From the NCBI GenBank assembly GCA_003600225.1, contig QZFT01000111.1, forward strand, positions 62,001-126,000: a stretch of DNA of 64,000 nucleotides. The letters run 5' to 3'. Shown here piece by piece: positions 9,056 through 24,000 of the stretch (within the stretch, counting starts at the first letter, position 1; each line of letters starts with the position of its first letter). The position numbers and the translations under genes are program-made. Origin of the DNA: Pseudonocardiaceae bacterium YIM PH 21723 (GTDB taxonomy: Bacteria; Actinomycetota; Actinomycetes; Mycobacteriales; Pseudonocardiaceae). A model generated the notes under the pieces. It was not told the origin of the DNA, did not search any database, and saw only the letters and a list, made by a program, of their open reading frames with translations.

Positions 9056-12000
9056 TCAGGCCCCCCGCCTGACCCCCATCCGCTCAGTCTCGAACGGACG
9101 CCTCGCCAACCAATCCAGTGCGCTACCGGAATGGAAACCACTGCCCCGGGCCAACACCGCCGGAAGGCCTCCGTGACCGCTTCGGCTCCGTTCCCAGTCC
9201 GTGAACTGCGGTGTTGGCTCCTCGTACTCGGGTACTTCCCACTCCTGTTGACCTTCCGGTTCGACCCGCTCATCGGAGCGATGATCACCGCCGGTGTTCT
9301 CCCGCGCTGCCGTCGATGGTTGGTCCGGCTGCACGCCGAAGATGCCGAACACAGGCTCGGAAATCCGTGGCTCGGCTGACCGAACGAGCTCCGGTTGGGT
9401 GATCTCGATCGTCGGAACAGCAGGCCGTTCGCCCGCGGTCCCGTCGGCTTCTACCGGGGCGGCCAGAGGAACGTCCTGCGCCGTGAACTGGGAATCGGCT
9501 ACCGCCAGATCGTCACCGAGCCGGACCGGTGCACCCGAGGTGTACTCCGGCTCGGACGGCGAAATCTCGCCCTCCGACGGGCGAACGGGCCGCAGGTCCG
9601 TCAGGAGCTGTTCAATATCATCAGGCTGCTGATGGACGATGTCCTCCACCCGGGGCGCTTGAGCGGGCACGGTCGCAACCGGAATGAGGTGAACCGCGAC
9701 CTCCACCAGCCGCATCGCCAGGTCTAGCACCCGCAAATGCGGCGGCTGATCATGCGCGATACTGATGGTGGACTCAGCGAAATCCACCGTGGACTCCCCC
9801 GTATAACTCGCCTGCACGCCGAAACCAAGGTCCGCAGCCTGAGCAACCAGGACGGTCCACTCGTGGGCAAACTCGTTCTCTGGCAGGCCGGCCGGAACGT
9901 GGATCGGTGATTCGCCCGTCACGGCTGTGTCGCTCTCGGCCTGGGCCCGATCGGCGGCTGGTGCCTCGGTTGCAGCCGTAGGTGGATCGGTCGCAAGCTG
10001 CGTGATCTCGGGTTCCGGCGATTCCTGGTCGGCTAGGTCTTCCCACCAGGCAGCCCGGTCATCATCCCGAGGATGCGGTTGGTACTCAGCAGCAGAAACC
10101 ACTTCGTCGGACTCGTCGGCAAAAAGATCCGGCTCATCGTCATCCGTGCTCAACCCACCAAATCGAGCAGTGATCTGGCCGACCCCAGTGGGCTCGGGTT
10201 CCGGCGTGATCTCGGGTTCCGGCGTGGCCTCGGGCTGCGGCGTGATCTCGGGCTGCGGCGTGGCCTCGGGTTCCGGCGTGATCTCGGGCTGCGGCGTGGC
10301 CTCGGGCTGCGGCGTGATCTCGGGTTCCGGCGTGGCCTCGGGTTCCGGCGTGATCTCGGGCTGCGGCGTGGCCTCGGGCTGCGGCGTGATCTCGGGTTCC
10401 GGCGTGGCCTCGGGCTGCGGCGTGGCCTCGGGCTGCGGCGTGATCTCGGGTTCCGGCGTGGCCTCGGGCTGCGGCGTGATCTCGGGTTCCGGCGTGGCCT
10501 CGGGCTGCGGCGTGATCTCGGGTTCCGGCGTGGCCTCGGGCTGCGGCGTGGCCTCGGGCTGCGGCGTGGCCTCGGGTTCCGGCGTGATCTCGGGTTCCGG
10601 CGTGGCCTCGGGTTCCGGCGTGGCCTCGGGTTCCGGCGTGGCCTCGGGTTCCGGCGTGGCCTCGGGCTGCGGCGTGGCCTCGGGCTGCGGCGTGGCCTCG
10701 GGCTGCGGCGTGGCCTCGGGCTGCGGCGTGATCTCGGGCTGCGGCGTGGCCTCGGGCTGCGGCGTGATCTCGGGCTGCGGCGTGATCTCGGGCTGCGGCG
10801 TGGCGGGAGCCAGCCCGGTTAATCGAGCGAGTTCAGCGAACAATCGCTCCCGGCTGCGCTCCTCGGTTTCCCAAGGCACGGCTATCGCCTTGAGCTCGTG
10901 GTCGGTCGTGACGTTTTGTGTGTTCTCAGTTCTGAGGGCCGTGTAGCCGTAGTGAAGTGCTACCTCTTCCATCTGATCCCACGTCATCTCGGGGTCTGGA
11001 CGGGGCCCGGTGAGGAATACCTCCGGAATCGGCGCCGGGTCTGCCCGGTTCGGTGGTGCTTGCGTCCGTGACGTCGTCCTCGTGGTCTGCAGGGCAGCTC
11101 CAGTACCGGATCCGGGCTCGACGCCGCAGAGCACCTGGATTTCGGCGATGATCGCGAGGAGATGGGCAACAAGGGAACCCTCTGGCCCCGCAATGCGATC
11201 GTCTTGGCCAGCATCGACGATGAGCCTTGCCAGGACGTACATCTGCTCAGCTGCGGCGAGAGCTTCCTTCGGTCGCTCACCGCTAAGCCGGAAGATGATC
11301 CCAGCCTGTGCGCTCGGGGTCAGGTCAGGTTCGTTGATGGCCCGCTTCGCCTGGACGAACGCCAGCCGAGCCGGTTCTTCCAGCTGAACCCTTTGGGGCA
11401 TGGTCATCTCGGCCAGCTGTGTGGTCGCCGGCCGATCGTCGCCGGACCCCGCCGGGGCGAACTGCACGGACGCCATGGCCATACGGCGTCCGGCTTGCGC
11501 TGGTGGCGCCGGATTGGCGGGCCGGGGATCTGCTGGCGTCATGTTCTTCGGCTCGTTCTGCCTTGGCGGTGGTGAACTGCTGCTCGGGGCCGACCCAGTG
11601 GATGCGGACTTGGGTCGCGTGGTAGCCGACCGGGGCTCCACGCTGGCCGCGGGCTTGCTGCCTGCCGGTTTTCTGGTGGGTGTGGGCACCTCGAAGAGGG
11701 CGTCCTGTTCCTCTGGTGCTGCTGTGGTCGGCGTCGCCGGGCGAGGCGTCGGGCCGGGGGTTGGTACAGGCGTGGAACTCACGGGCTCGCCGGAACCGGC
11801 GAATACCCAGCCTCGCTGTTCATCGCGTTTGACCAGGCGGAGTCGCTTGTCGATGCCGGTCATCCAGGTGGCTTGGTCCATGGTCGCCGTGGCGGTCACG
11901 TCCCACCGGTCTCCGTCCGGTCGGGCGACGCCTTGGCGGCCGGCTTCCTGCAGGACGACCTGGAGGTGCTCGAAGGAGGTGATCGAGAATTCGCGGCCGT

Positions 12001-15000
12001 TTACCAGGAGCGAGTTGACCAGCAGGAGTTCCTCCTGTGGAGCCTCCCAGTTCAGCCGGAGCTGTGTGCCCTCGCGTGTCCAGGTCTCCACCGGCCCGAC
12101 CCCGGTGAAGTTCTGGTCGACCCGGTTCCAGCCAAAGTCCTTCGCGTCGAAATTCTCCGGCACGCTGATATGCCCGGAATCGCCCTGCGCCTGCTCGATC
12201 AGGTCTTTCAGCAGACCCGAGCGCAGCACGATCTGCATCTGCGGATCCTCGCCGCCGGCCAGCGGCAATATCCATGTCCGTGTGCCTTGATCATGGGCGT
12301 GCTGCGTGATCAGCTCACCGATCAGCTCGGCATGCTCCTCGCGGCGCACTGGTGGTTCGCCGACTCGGAACGGCACCTCTCCATGGTCCGGGTGCCGGAG
12401 CATGTCGCCAGGTACGACCTCGGAAAGCCGGATCGTCGAGTTGTGCGGGACCGGTATGGCTGTGCCCAGGGCGGCGATCCGGTCCAGGATCTGACGGTGC
12501 TGGTCTGTCACGTCGGCCAGCGCGTCCGTGGCGATCAGCGCGTCATCATCGTCGATGGCCGGGCTGCGCCGCCGCCTGGAGACCGTGCCACCCTCATGAG
12601 CGGCCAGCGCGGTCTTGATGGTCATGTGAATCGCCTGATCCCGGTATCCGTCCAGTTCGCGCCGGGCGGAGTCCGCCAGTGGCTTCACCTCGTCGGGGAG
12701 ACCCACCGGGTCGCCGGGTAGTTGATTGCGGATGCGCTGGGACTCCACCAGGATTTGCTGCGTGGATGGAGCGAGGCCAACGCCGAGCCAGTCCCGCAAC
12801 CGTGCCCAGGTCACCCTGCCCGAGCGCGGCTGCTCCGCCGCGGTGATGTCGATGTTGATGGCTTTGGGGTTGTAGCGGACCGATTCCACCGCGCCCGGAT
12901 CCGGCTCGTCCGCCTCCCGCACCCGGCTTTGGCTCTCGGCCCACTTCACCGGCAGGGAATCGAACCGGCCACGCAGGAGCGAGTACACCGCTTCGCCGTC
13001 CATGTGGCTCAGCACCGCGGCGAAATCCGCGTCCACCAAGCGATCCGGTCCTTCGGAGTCCACGTCCGCTTCATCAGCCGCCTGCTCGGCTACTTCGTCC
13101 GGTACCGGTTCTTGCTCCGGTGTCCGTTCCTGATCCGGCAGGGTGAAACCCCCGCGTTCAGCCATGATCGCGGCCACGGCATCGAGATTGTCGGCGATCT
13201 CGGGGAAACCGGTCTTCGCCAGCATGTGCCCGGGACCATCCTTCGACCGGGATCGTTCCCGGGCCTCGATGGCCAAGGCCCGCAGGGTGAGCGCTGTATC
13301 GGCGCCTAGACCCTGGTCCAGTTCCGTACGGGCGTGGTGCTCCGGGTCGAAATTCTCCCGGGAGGTGTTGGCCAGGAACGTCTCGCGCAGCACTCGGACA
13401 GCGGCTGGATCGAGGAGCTGGACGTGCTGCACAGCCGGGCCGAACAGCACATCGACGGCCTCGCGGTTGCCTGCGTTGATCGCCTGATAGGCCCATCGCA
13501 CCGTGTCCGGACGCAACGACGAGATCAGCGCCCGCGCGCGGGCCCGCGCCAGCGACATCGGATCTCCGGCGAGCTGTTCGATCTGCTGGCCGATCGCCCG
13601 CAGATGCCCCGCCAGTGCGTGATCACCCTGGTATGTGCCGAAGAACGCTCGCTGGGCGGCCTGATCCGGTATGAGCCGGTCGAGGAGGGCGGCGAACTGG
13701 CCGACCCGCCGGGCTGTGGACAGCGGATCCGGCCCGTAGCCAGCCACCCTGAGCGCCGTGGTCTGTGGGGGGAACGCATCACCGTTGTCCAGCGCGCTGG
13801 TCACCACCGCCAGCGCGAGATGAACCGGGCCACTTGGAGCCCCGTCGATCTGCTGCGGCAGATCATCCGAGCGCTCGCTGAGCCAGCGCAGCAGACTCTC
13901 CCTGCTGGCCAAATCGGCCGCTTGCAGTGGGACCGGGAATTGATCGGGCTGATCGTCCCGCTGCTCGATGACCGCCTGGCCACCAGCCGGCTGCTGCGGG
14001 ACGGCCGTCGGTACCGCGGCTCCAGCCACCGAGGGATGTTCGACTGCCGACGGTTGCGGCTGATCGCTGGACAGCCCGAAATCCAGTGTCTCCGGCTCGG
14101 CGGCAGCAGCAGGCAGCGGGTCGATCTGCGGGATGATCAGAGCCGGGTCGCCGTCGAACATTCTCTGCAATGCCTGCCGGGCCCTGTCCCGGTCGACCGA
14201 GCCGCCGCTGCGGCCCATCGCCGCCACCACCGCCCGCCGGTATACCTCCGGATCCAGCGCGGCCAACCGGCGCAAAGCCTCCTGTGGCGTCACTCCCTGG
14301 TGTTTGCGATTCGAGAGGGCCGCGACGATGAGCGCGCTGATGCCCGGAACACGGTGGTGCCTGCCCGAGATGAAGCGATCCAGCGCCCGCCGGTCAACGA
14401 ACCGGGGCACCTGCGGAGCTTCGGGCGCCAGAGCAACCGGTTCCCCGCTGGTGAACGTCCAGACGCCATCGGCAGGGCGCCGCTGAACCTGGTGACGGTC
14501 GCGGTGTTCCTGCGCTTCGAGGGCCGCCATGTCCGCGGTCGGGGACGCGGTTAACCGCCACCTGCCGGGCGTGTGATCGGGCTCGACCCAGCCATGGTCA
14601 CCGGCTTCGGACAACACCGTGGTCAGCTCGGCCAGGGAACTGATGGGAACCTCCATCTGCTCCCACGGCGTCACCCCGGCAACCGGCTCCGAGTCCTGGT
14701 CGAACACCAGGCGGGAGGTTTGCAGGTACAACGGCGTCGCCAACCCGCCGCCATAGGCCCAGGTGAGCGCTACCGACCAGTCGCCTCGTTGCCAATGCTC
14801 GACAACCGCGTCCTCACCGTTCTGCTGCTCTACCAGCGTCCATTGCGAGGTCGCGGCATCCACCGCCGCACGATCAACATCGGGAACGATCTCCAGCTCA
14901 TCGAGCTCGTCGGTGTCCGTGGTGCGGGCTTGTTCCGGCGACGTCGTTGACTGCGATACCCGCGGCGCCGGGTCGAGCTCCTGGATCGGCTGGACAAGCT

Positions 15001-18000
15001 CAGGCTCGGTCCTGATCTCCTGGGCAGCGCCAGGCTCCAGATCGCGATTCTGTTCCGGGACCTGCTGTGCTTGACGTTGCGCGCCGGGGGAAACAGCACT
15101 GGCCACCGCCGGCGAGAGGATCCAACCCAACGACCCCAGGTCCAGCCGCTTCTGGGCGCGGGTCACCGTGACGTACGCCAGCCGGACTTGTTCCCGGAAC
15201 TCGCTGGCCAGCGGATCGGGCAGCCCGGTGTCCGGATCCTTGGGGGGCTCGGGGAAGTCGTCGGCGACCCGGACGTTGTTCCATTCCTTGCCCTTGGCCT
15301 TGTGTGCCGTGGACACCGTCAGCTGAGGCCCGGTCTCCGGATCCATGTCGTTCTCGTCGGCCAGCTCGTCAGCCATACGGATCAAGCCATCGGGCTCGAA
15401 CTTGTCGACCAGACGAACGAGGGTCCCCAGCGACTGGGCATCCGGGTGCTTATAGACGTAGTCCCGTGCCTGCTGCCACGTGGTGAACATGCTCAGGTCT
15501 TCGTGCGTCGTTCCGCGCCCGGCCATCAGACGCTTGGCCGCCCAGGCGACCTCCCGCATCGCCTGCCCCCCGCCGACCAGAGCCACCCTCAAGCCGTTGT
15601 CCAGCCCGTTGAGGACAGCGGCTACAGCGGCGGCATTGGTCCAGCACAGCACCGCATCCGGGTTCTTGACCTCGCCCAACTGCGTGTCTAGGGCGTCGTT
15701 GCCCTCCAGCCGGATCGGGGCCCTCAGCAGACCGAGGAATCGGTTGCCGGTTTCGGCGACTGCCGGCCCGAATCGCCACGACTTCGTCAGCGGCAGAGTG
15801 ACCTCGGCGGGCCAGTTACGCAGGAAATCCCGGGCGCCCCTGAAGCCGTAGATCGACTGATAGGAGTCGCCGACGACGATGGTCTGCTTGCCCTGGGCCT
15901 GCACCAGGTGCGCCTGCATAGCGTTGACGTCCTGGACCTCATCGAAAATGATCACATCGCCCGGGATGGTCGGGTTGGTGAGTGCCCAGATCTTGAGATA
16001 GTCGTCGTGGGTGAACGGCATCTGGCCTGCCGGATTGACCTTGTCAGCCCAGATCCGGTGGGCATAACGCAGTACCAGCCGGCTCAGACCGGCGTCGTCC
16101 GGGTCGGCGCTGTTCTTGACGTGCTGGACGCCGAGTTCCGGATCTGCGCTCTCCCGGAACTTCTTGACCGCTGCCACGGCCATCCGCAGTACGTTGGTGA
16201 CCGGGATGAAGTGCGCGCCTTGTGGGCCGTAGAAAAGATCGGCCTCGGGATCCATGTTGAAGATGCCCGCGATCTTCTCGGGGAAGCCATCTTTACCAGC
16301 GATGTTGCCGAGCTTCGTCGGGTAGGTGGTGCGTAATGCCTGTCGGGCGAAGGCGTGCATCGTGTCGGCCACGACCTTCGGCGCGAACGCGAACGCGGCC
16401 TGGGCCTCGTCGGCGATCGAGCGGTTGAACGCGATGTAGGTGATCTCCTTGTCCAGCATCCGGGCCGCGAGCAGACGCATCGTGGAGGTCTTGCCCGTTC
16501 CGGCCAGCGCGCGGACAGCGACGTTCTTGCCCTCCAGACACGCGTCGAGAATCGCTTCCTGTTGCTTGGTCGGCGGGTAGCTGGGCGGCGGAATTGCCTT
16601 CTTCACGGCGGCGGTGTCCAGCTTGACCAGCACGTCCCGCAGCCGCTGCACAGCGACGTCCTGGCTTGGCCCCCCGCGGCGCTTGCGGTAGATCCAGCGG
16701 CCACCGCCCGCATCGTCGAAGCGGAAGTTGTCCTTGAGTACCTTGCGCAGCTGCTTCGGATCATTCCCGGCGGTACCGGTGATGACCGCGGCCGCACCGC
16801 TGAGGTCGATCTCGATCCTTCGTGTCCAGGTACCTGGTAGCCGTTGTGGTGGTGCAGGTTCCGTTTCCCGTGCCGGTACCTCGGCGGCGGGCGACGAGGC
16901 GGCGGCAATCGGAGGTGAGCCTTCAACCGGTGGCGGTTCAAGGTTCGCACCCGGCGCCTCCTGTGGTTGCGGAACCTCGGACTCGGACACGCCACCGGGA
17001 TCGGTGTCGGTGACGTGTTCTCGCGGTGCTGGCGGAAACCCCGCCGGCTGCTGTTGTGCACCGGGCTCGTCGGACTCGGACGTCGGATCCGGATCCACGT
17101 GTTCACCCGCCCCACCCGATTCCACCGTTCGCTGACCGGCGAGCGATAACGTCGGCGGCTGGGCTGGGAGCGCTTTGGCCCGCTCGGCGCGAGCTTCGCC
17201 GATGTACAGGGCCATCTGCTCCGGCTCGATGGACAGGCGTTCGGCTACGCGCAGCGCGATACCGGAGACCTCGTAGGAGGAGTCGACCAGCGCCAGCACC
17301 CGGGCGGCGTCCTTGGCCGCGCCCACCCTGCCTTCGGCGAATTCCAGCTGGTCGTCACGCCACAGCCGCAGGGCGGCGTCGACCAGGACGTCCATCGCGG
17401 GCAGCGTGTAGCGCTCGTCGAGGTAGGCGGCGAAGTGCTCGGCGGACGAGACGTCCTCGGCGTAGGAGGCGGGGTCATGCCCGTCGGGCAACGTCGTGAT
17501 CGCCAAATCCTCGTAGCGAGCGACGATCTCCTTGACCCTGTTCAGCGCGTCCTGGCCGCCCTTGTCGTTGTCCAGGGCGAACAGGCGTTGCCGGTCCACG
17601 GGGATCAGGGCGTCCACGGCCGCCAGGTGCCGGTCGGTCAGCGCGACACCGCACAACGCCAGCGGCATCAGCGTCCCAGCCCAGCCTTCCGCGTCCTGGC
17701 CGGCCAGGATCGCCGCAGCATCCATCGGGCCCTCAACGAACACCGGGACCGCGTGCTCGGCAATCTCCCGCTGCTCGTACAAGCCCAGCAGAAGCGAGCC
17801 CTTGTCGAACAGGGATGAGCCCGAGGAGTTGAGGTTCCTGGGGTTGTACTCGTCGACGGCGCCGATGGTCCGGCCGGTGAACCCGACGATCTGGCCCTCG
17901 CTGTTGTGGAACGCGAACATGATCCGATTGCGGAACCGGTCGATCAACCGGCCCCTGCTGGACACCTTCGCCACATCGGCATCGACCAGCTCCTGGTCGC

Positions 18001-21000
18001 TGAAACCCTTCGCCTTCAAATGATCGACCAAGCCGTGCCAGCTGAGCGGGGCGAAGCCGATGGTCAGTACGCGCCGTGCCCGAGCGATGTCCTCCGGGCT
18101 TCCCAGACGATCTTCCAGATACTGCTGTGCGCTGGGTGACTTCTCGAACTCGGCGCTGAACCAGGCCGCGGCATCGGCGTTGATCCGCGCGTGCACCGCC
18201 AGGGCGACACCGGTCTCGCCGAGCGTGAGCTCGGTGGGGCTCTGGACCGCGGTGGCCGGCCCCTGTTCTTCCGGGGCCGCCACCAGCGCCCCGGCGTCGG
18301 TGGCGGGCAGCGGGGCGATCCCGGCCAGCTCCAGGACTGCCTCCGCGGTCGGGCTGACCAGCCGGGTTGCCGGGTTGTTCCGTTCGGCCACGGTGATGAC
18401 CCCGGCGGAGGACACCGTCAAGGACAGGGCCTGCGTATATGCCGAGCCCTGGACCCAGGTGATCGTGAACAGCTGCGGGGTCAGTGGCCGTGCGGCGGCG
18501 TCGGCGTCGCGGGTCCCGCCGGTTTCGGTGATCTCGCCGTACCGTTCCCAGCCGCCGCCGGCCAGCAGCGGTTCCAGTTCCGCCAGCGTCACGCGTTGTT
18601 CTGTCGCAGGGGCAGGAACAGGCGCAGGCAAGTTCTGAGGCGGGACCGCGGCGGTGCGCTCGGGAGAGGTCCAGTCGCTGAGGACCTCGGTGTAGCGCTG
18701 CGCAGACGGCGCGAGCTCGATGCTGGCGGTGTGGCCGAGGTTGAGCACGTCGAAGGTGCCGTCCGCGAACCGCACCAGCGTGCGGCTCACCCAGCCCTCG
18801 AACTCGTACCGGCGCACCACATAGTCGGTGACCACGCCCACGCGGGGACGTCCGTCGTAGTCGGAATCGGCCACCGGCGTGTACACCAGGGTCATGCCCG
18901 TGGACACCGGGATGCCCTCGACGTCCGGGTGTTTCTGGGTTCGGACGACCTGGACCTGGTCCTTGCCGAACTGGCTGGTGCTCACCGGTTCGGTCAGCAA
19001 CCGGCCCATCCCCGGGTCGTGGCCCGCGTGAGGGTCATCGGCGTCAGCGGTGAATCGCACGTCGACCGGCACATCCGGGCTTCCGATGTTGTGGGCCAGG
19101 CCATCGGTGAACAGGATCCGGAACAGCTTGTCGGTGCGAACCACCTGCCGCCGTCCGCTGTTGGCGTAGGAATGCGCCGGCCAGAATCGGGTGCTGGCTA
19201 CTTCACGTTCCTGCCCATCGATCCGGACGACATCCCCCGGTGCGAGCTCGGCGGCAGGGCGGGCGAGCCGGAACCCCGCCGTGTCCAACTGGCCGCCCGG
19301 GGGCAGCTGCACCCGGCTCGTCCACGACCCGCGGTGGAACCGGAAGCCATGCTCGCTGGCCCACTGCTCGACGATCGGAGTGGCGGCTTCCCGGAACGGG
19401 AGGCCCTGGGCGTCGCGCCATCCGGAAAGCCACCGGTCGATGTTCCCGCTGCCGAACGGGATCCGGATGCCGTTGCGGTCACGCAGCAGACCCAGGCGGG
19501 CACTGAGGTCGGCGATCTGCTCCTTGGCAACCTGGGGGGCCGCTGGCCGGTCGCCGTGCGAGAACAAGCCGCCGCTGATGATCGTCGTCCCGTACCAGTC
19601 ACGCAGCTCCCAGGTGCTCGTTCCCGCGTTGATGATGTGCCCGGCCTCGGGTTTGCTGGTCGCCGCGACCTCCAGCGCGAGATCGATGGCCTGCAGCTGC
19701 GCGGTCCAGGCATCGAGTTCCTTGGCGACAGCCTTGGCCCGGGTCCGACGGGCGGCGGCGGCTGCCCACAGCAGCCCGTGCTGGTCTGCATCGGTGGACA
19801 GCGGACGGACCTCGGGGAGCGGTGATTCGTCGGTACCTTCCTGCCTGGTACCGGTGGCGGGGTCAGCGGCGGGCAGAGCAGGCTGTGCGCTCCGGGTCGG
19901 AAGACCGGGCGCTACCGTGCTGGTCGCCTCCTGCCCTGGGGGGAGCTCGGCGGGCGTTTCACGTTCCTCGGTGACCGCCGGCTGCGCGCGGTCCTTTCCG
20001 GCAGAGGACTCGGAGCTCGTGACCGCGGTATCGGCGGTCGGCTCCGCGTGGAGGGCCTCTTCCTGCGGCGCGAGAGGGACCTGCTGGTGTGGTCCCGGGA
20101 TTTCCGACTCGCGGGGTATGGACTTGTCCAGGGTCGCCGTGGCCTTTTTCGCCCAATACAGCAACTCGGTGCCCGGTTGCCGGCTCGATTCGCTGTGCCC
20201 GAGGTGCGCCCGCAACGCGGTGGTGACAACCTGTGCCGCGACGACGGTGATCACCCCTGCCAGGGCCTCACTGGAGGCCCGTTCTGCCTGTGACAGATGC
20301 CGACCACCGTGGTGCAGTGATCGTTGTCGGACGGCGATCGCCTCGGCGAAGAACTCGGCCTGCTCCGGGGCGAGCCCTGGCCGTAACCACTGCGCCAGCT
20401 CCTCCCACAGCACCGCCCCGGCCCGAAGGTGGCCGACCTCAACTTCGATGTGTGTGCCCCAGGCGATCACCCGATCTACCTGGCCCGGGTCCGGCTCCCC
20501 CAGGACACGCGGGTTCACCTCGTGGCCTTGAAGGAATCCCGGCCCCGTCCACGGTCCCGGCGACCCGGCATGCTCCAACAGCTGACTGAGAGCGTTCGGT
20601 GAGAACGAGGCGATCCGCAGTACAGCGAACGCGAGATCAGCCTCGGTCAGAGGACCGCGCTGCTGACCTGGTGCCCCGGGCGGTGGCCAGCTACCGTCCA
20701 CGATCAGCCGCCGGTATGCGGAGCTGACCGTGAATTCGCCGTCGATCCGGCGGTGCGGGATATCGCCGGGGGCCTGGGTACTGTCCCGGGCCGCGAGTCG
20801 GAATTCCCGCCACGCATCGTGGGCCCAAGTACCGAGAAGCCTCCCCGAAAGGGTCTTCCGGTCCGTTGGAAGCGCGCTGGTCTCCGGCTCACTTGGCACC
20901 GGCGCGCTGGTCTCCATGTCCTCGAAGAGCGCTCCCTGCTCTGCCTTCGCCGGCTCCGGTTCGGGCTCGGGCTCGGGCTCCGGTGAGATCACCAGCGTGG

Positions 21001-24000
21001 GCATGGCGTCGGTGACGACCCGGCGTGCCCGTTCCCAACGGGGCAGGCCGCCGGGATGAGTCAGCTCGGCGTGATCCAGCAGATCCAAGGCCTGCTCGAA
21101 CTGCCCGGCATCGAGCGCGCGCCTGGCGTCCTTGGACAACTGCTTGCCGGTCTCCTCTTGCTCGGCAAGTTCGGTCAGGACCCGCTTCTCGATCCCAGCG
21201 TGGTCGGGGTGCCCTTTCCGCAGCTGCGGATGCCGCGCGACGTAGGAGTTGATCCACTGCCACTCCTTGTCCGAGCCGTTGAGGTGCGCGGGTTCGGTCA
21301 GATAGCGGCCGATGTCCCCCGTGGAGTCGTAGCCAGCAGCGAAATCCTGGATCTCGCGTATCACCCGTGCCTCGCGCGCCGGGGTCAACTCCAGTGCGCC
21401 GGCCGCCTGCTCGGCCTGGGAAATCAGGTTCTCGGCCTCCGGTAAGGCGCCGCCGCCCAAGTTCAGCGCTTCCTGGACATACCGGTGGACCTCGGGAAGC
21501 TGGTGTGAGCCGGGCAGCAGATGCGGTGTCAGCTGTGCCAGACGGCGCGGCCAGTCCCGGAGGCCTTCCACGGCGGTGAACCAGTCCGGGGACACCGCCG
21601 CGCGGTAGGTCTGCAAGTACTGGGCGGCTCCTTCGACCGGCATCGGTCGCCCGGCGCCGTCGAATGCCTCGCCGGATCCCACCGGCCAGCACAACACCGC
21701 CGGATTCGGCGCCGACGGCTCATGTACCTCCACGAACGCCGTCTCACCCACACGGGAGACCCGTGCCTGAAGATGCAGTGGCTGGGCCATCGCACGTAAT
21801 TCGCGCAGCGTCGGCAACAGCAGCGCATTGGTGGCGGTGTAGCGCGGACGCGGCGCGTTCTCCAGGGCGTCGGCCCGGTCCACGGAGGTCAGCACGTTGG
21901 CCGCCATGGTGAACGACTCGTCCGATCGTCGGGCGGCCGAGTCCAAGGCCTGGGTGATGGCATCGAGCAGGAGCTGGCCACCATCATCGTGATCCAGCCA
22001 CTGCGGCGCGGCATCGATGATGTCGTGGCCGCCCTCGCAGCTCAGGCCGATTTTCAGGACGGTGGGCGTACCCTCGACCCGCAGCTGCTGGTAGGCCTCA
22101 AACCACAACGTCACCCCCCGCCAGCTCAGGTGACCCCCGGGAGCGGCCTCGGGCGGCGCGTCGGACGGGCGCAGACCCTGTGCCTCGGCCCGGGCGAATC
22201 GGAGCAGGGTCTCGGCCCGCTGTTCGGGCGGCACCATCCGGGTCTCGGCGCCGTCGTCACCGGGGATGGTGAATTCCTTCTCCGCCTGATCCGCAGCACC
22301 ACGTGCGCTCCTGCGTGCCAGCACACCCAGACTCTCGGCCTGGTCCAACAGCCGGGTCGCTCGGTGGCCCAGGCGTTCGGACAGGGCTGGATGATTCTTG
22401 GCGTAGAGGCGGCGAGCTTCTTGCTCCAGCCGGCCCCGGTGTTCATCCACCGCAGCGACCAATCCCGCCAGCTCGGTCATCTCCTGCTGGTAGGGCAGCA
22501 ACGCGTCGGTCGTCACGGTCCGGCGGGCATGGTCGATGCCGTGCTCACGCACGGCGTCGGTGCGCCGGTGGGTATACCCGGCCTCCGCCAACCGCAGGCG
22601 CAGCTCATCGCGCAGTTCCCGCACCTGCGGATGCGTGGCACCGGAACCCAGGGCGGTCCAGATGGACTGGCGGTCGTTCACGATCTCCGGGTCGGCCGGG
22701 GCAGGATCTTCCCGCCGCGTCTCGGCGATGACCGGTGTCGCCGTCGGCTGGGACACTTCCTCCGGTGCGCCGGCCTGGTGGTCGGCAAGCACGGTGGCCA
22801 GATCGGTGAACGTCTCGTCGGCCCGCCGGGCCGCGGTGTCCACCGCGCTGGTGATGGCGTCGAGCATCCGTTGTCCACCGTCAGCTAGCCCCGGCCACTC
22901 CGCGGGCACCTCGATGGTGTCGAAGCCGCCTTCCGCCGCGCAGGCCAGCCGGATCTGTAGGCCGGAGTCCGTGGCCTCGAACCACACCTTGGCTCCGCGC
23001 CAGGCCAGATGGTCCGCGGGAATGAAGTCGTGGGGCCCGGTGAGCACCTTGGAGGGGTGGACGCCTGCCAGCTTGGCGCGGGCGAAGCCCTGCAAGATCC
23101 GTGGCACTCGGTCCGGGGAGAGCAGACCGTGAACCGGGCCCGGGATCGTGAACGACTTCTCCATCGAGTGGGCGCTGCCGGTGGCCGTTCTGCGGGCCAG
23201 CGCGTTGAGCTGCGCGGCCCGGGACAGCAGCGTGCCGGCCTGCTCGGCCACCTGATCCGGCAAGCTCGCCCGGGTCTCGGCGTAGAGCCGCCGGGTGCCT
23301 TGCTCCAGCCGGTCCCGGTGCTCGCTCACCTCATCGACCAGGTCGCCCAGAGCGGTCATCTCCTCTGGGTACGGCTGAGTGGAATCGGTCGTCACCGTCC
23401 GCGCAACGTGGTCGACGCCGTGTTCGCCCGCGGTGTCCGCGCGGCGGTGCGTGTAGCCGGCGGCGGCCAGGTCCACGCGCATCTGATCATGCAACACCCG
23501 CAACTCGCGGATCAGATCCTCGGATACCACCGGCTCCACAACCGGCGTCTGGGCGACGGGGCCGGGGGAAACCGCTGAAGGTACCTCCGGTACTGGTAGC
23601 GCGATCGCCTCTTCAAATGCGGCGAGCGTGAGGGCGATCTTGCGGCCCTTCAGCCTGAGCTCATCGATTTCCCCCTGCCTGGTCCAGGTGATATGCAGCC
23701 GGTCCCGGCCACGATCCCAATCGGCGGAATAGCTGTGCGGCGTCGGATCGGGAAAGTCGCCATGCTCGATGATCACACTCGGGGCGGTCCAGCCGTTCCG
23801 CCTCAGCAGCGCGGTCACCTCGGGCGCCAACTCCGTGGTGCCGCTGACCGGGATCCCCGGATCCGGTTCCTCGAGTTGGGCGTGGAAGGCGTCGGTGGCG
23901 CGGCGAGACAGCGCCCCGAGCTCGGCGCCCGTTGCGGGGATCGGCTCATCGCCGCTGAGCAGCACCCAAGCATCGATCGCGCTGACCGGTAACGACGATC

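Noticed and set aside
10187-10798. Possible CRISPR array or iteron origin
   Set aside because: Units are contiguous 18-mers without spacers and keep the reading frame of the giant gene, so it is a coding tandem repeat.
9927-10946. 339-codon frame reading the 18-bp array as Gly-Ser-Gly-Val repeats on the plus strand
   Set aside because: It is the antisense of the in-frame Pro/Glu array; the array has its constant positions set by the giant gene's frame.
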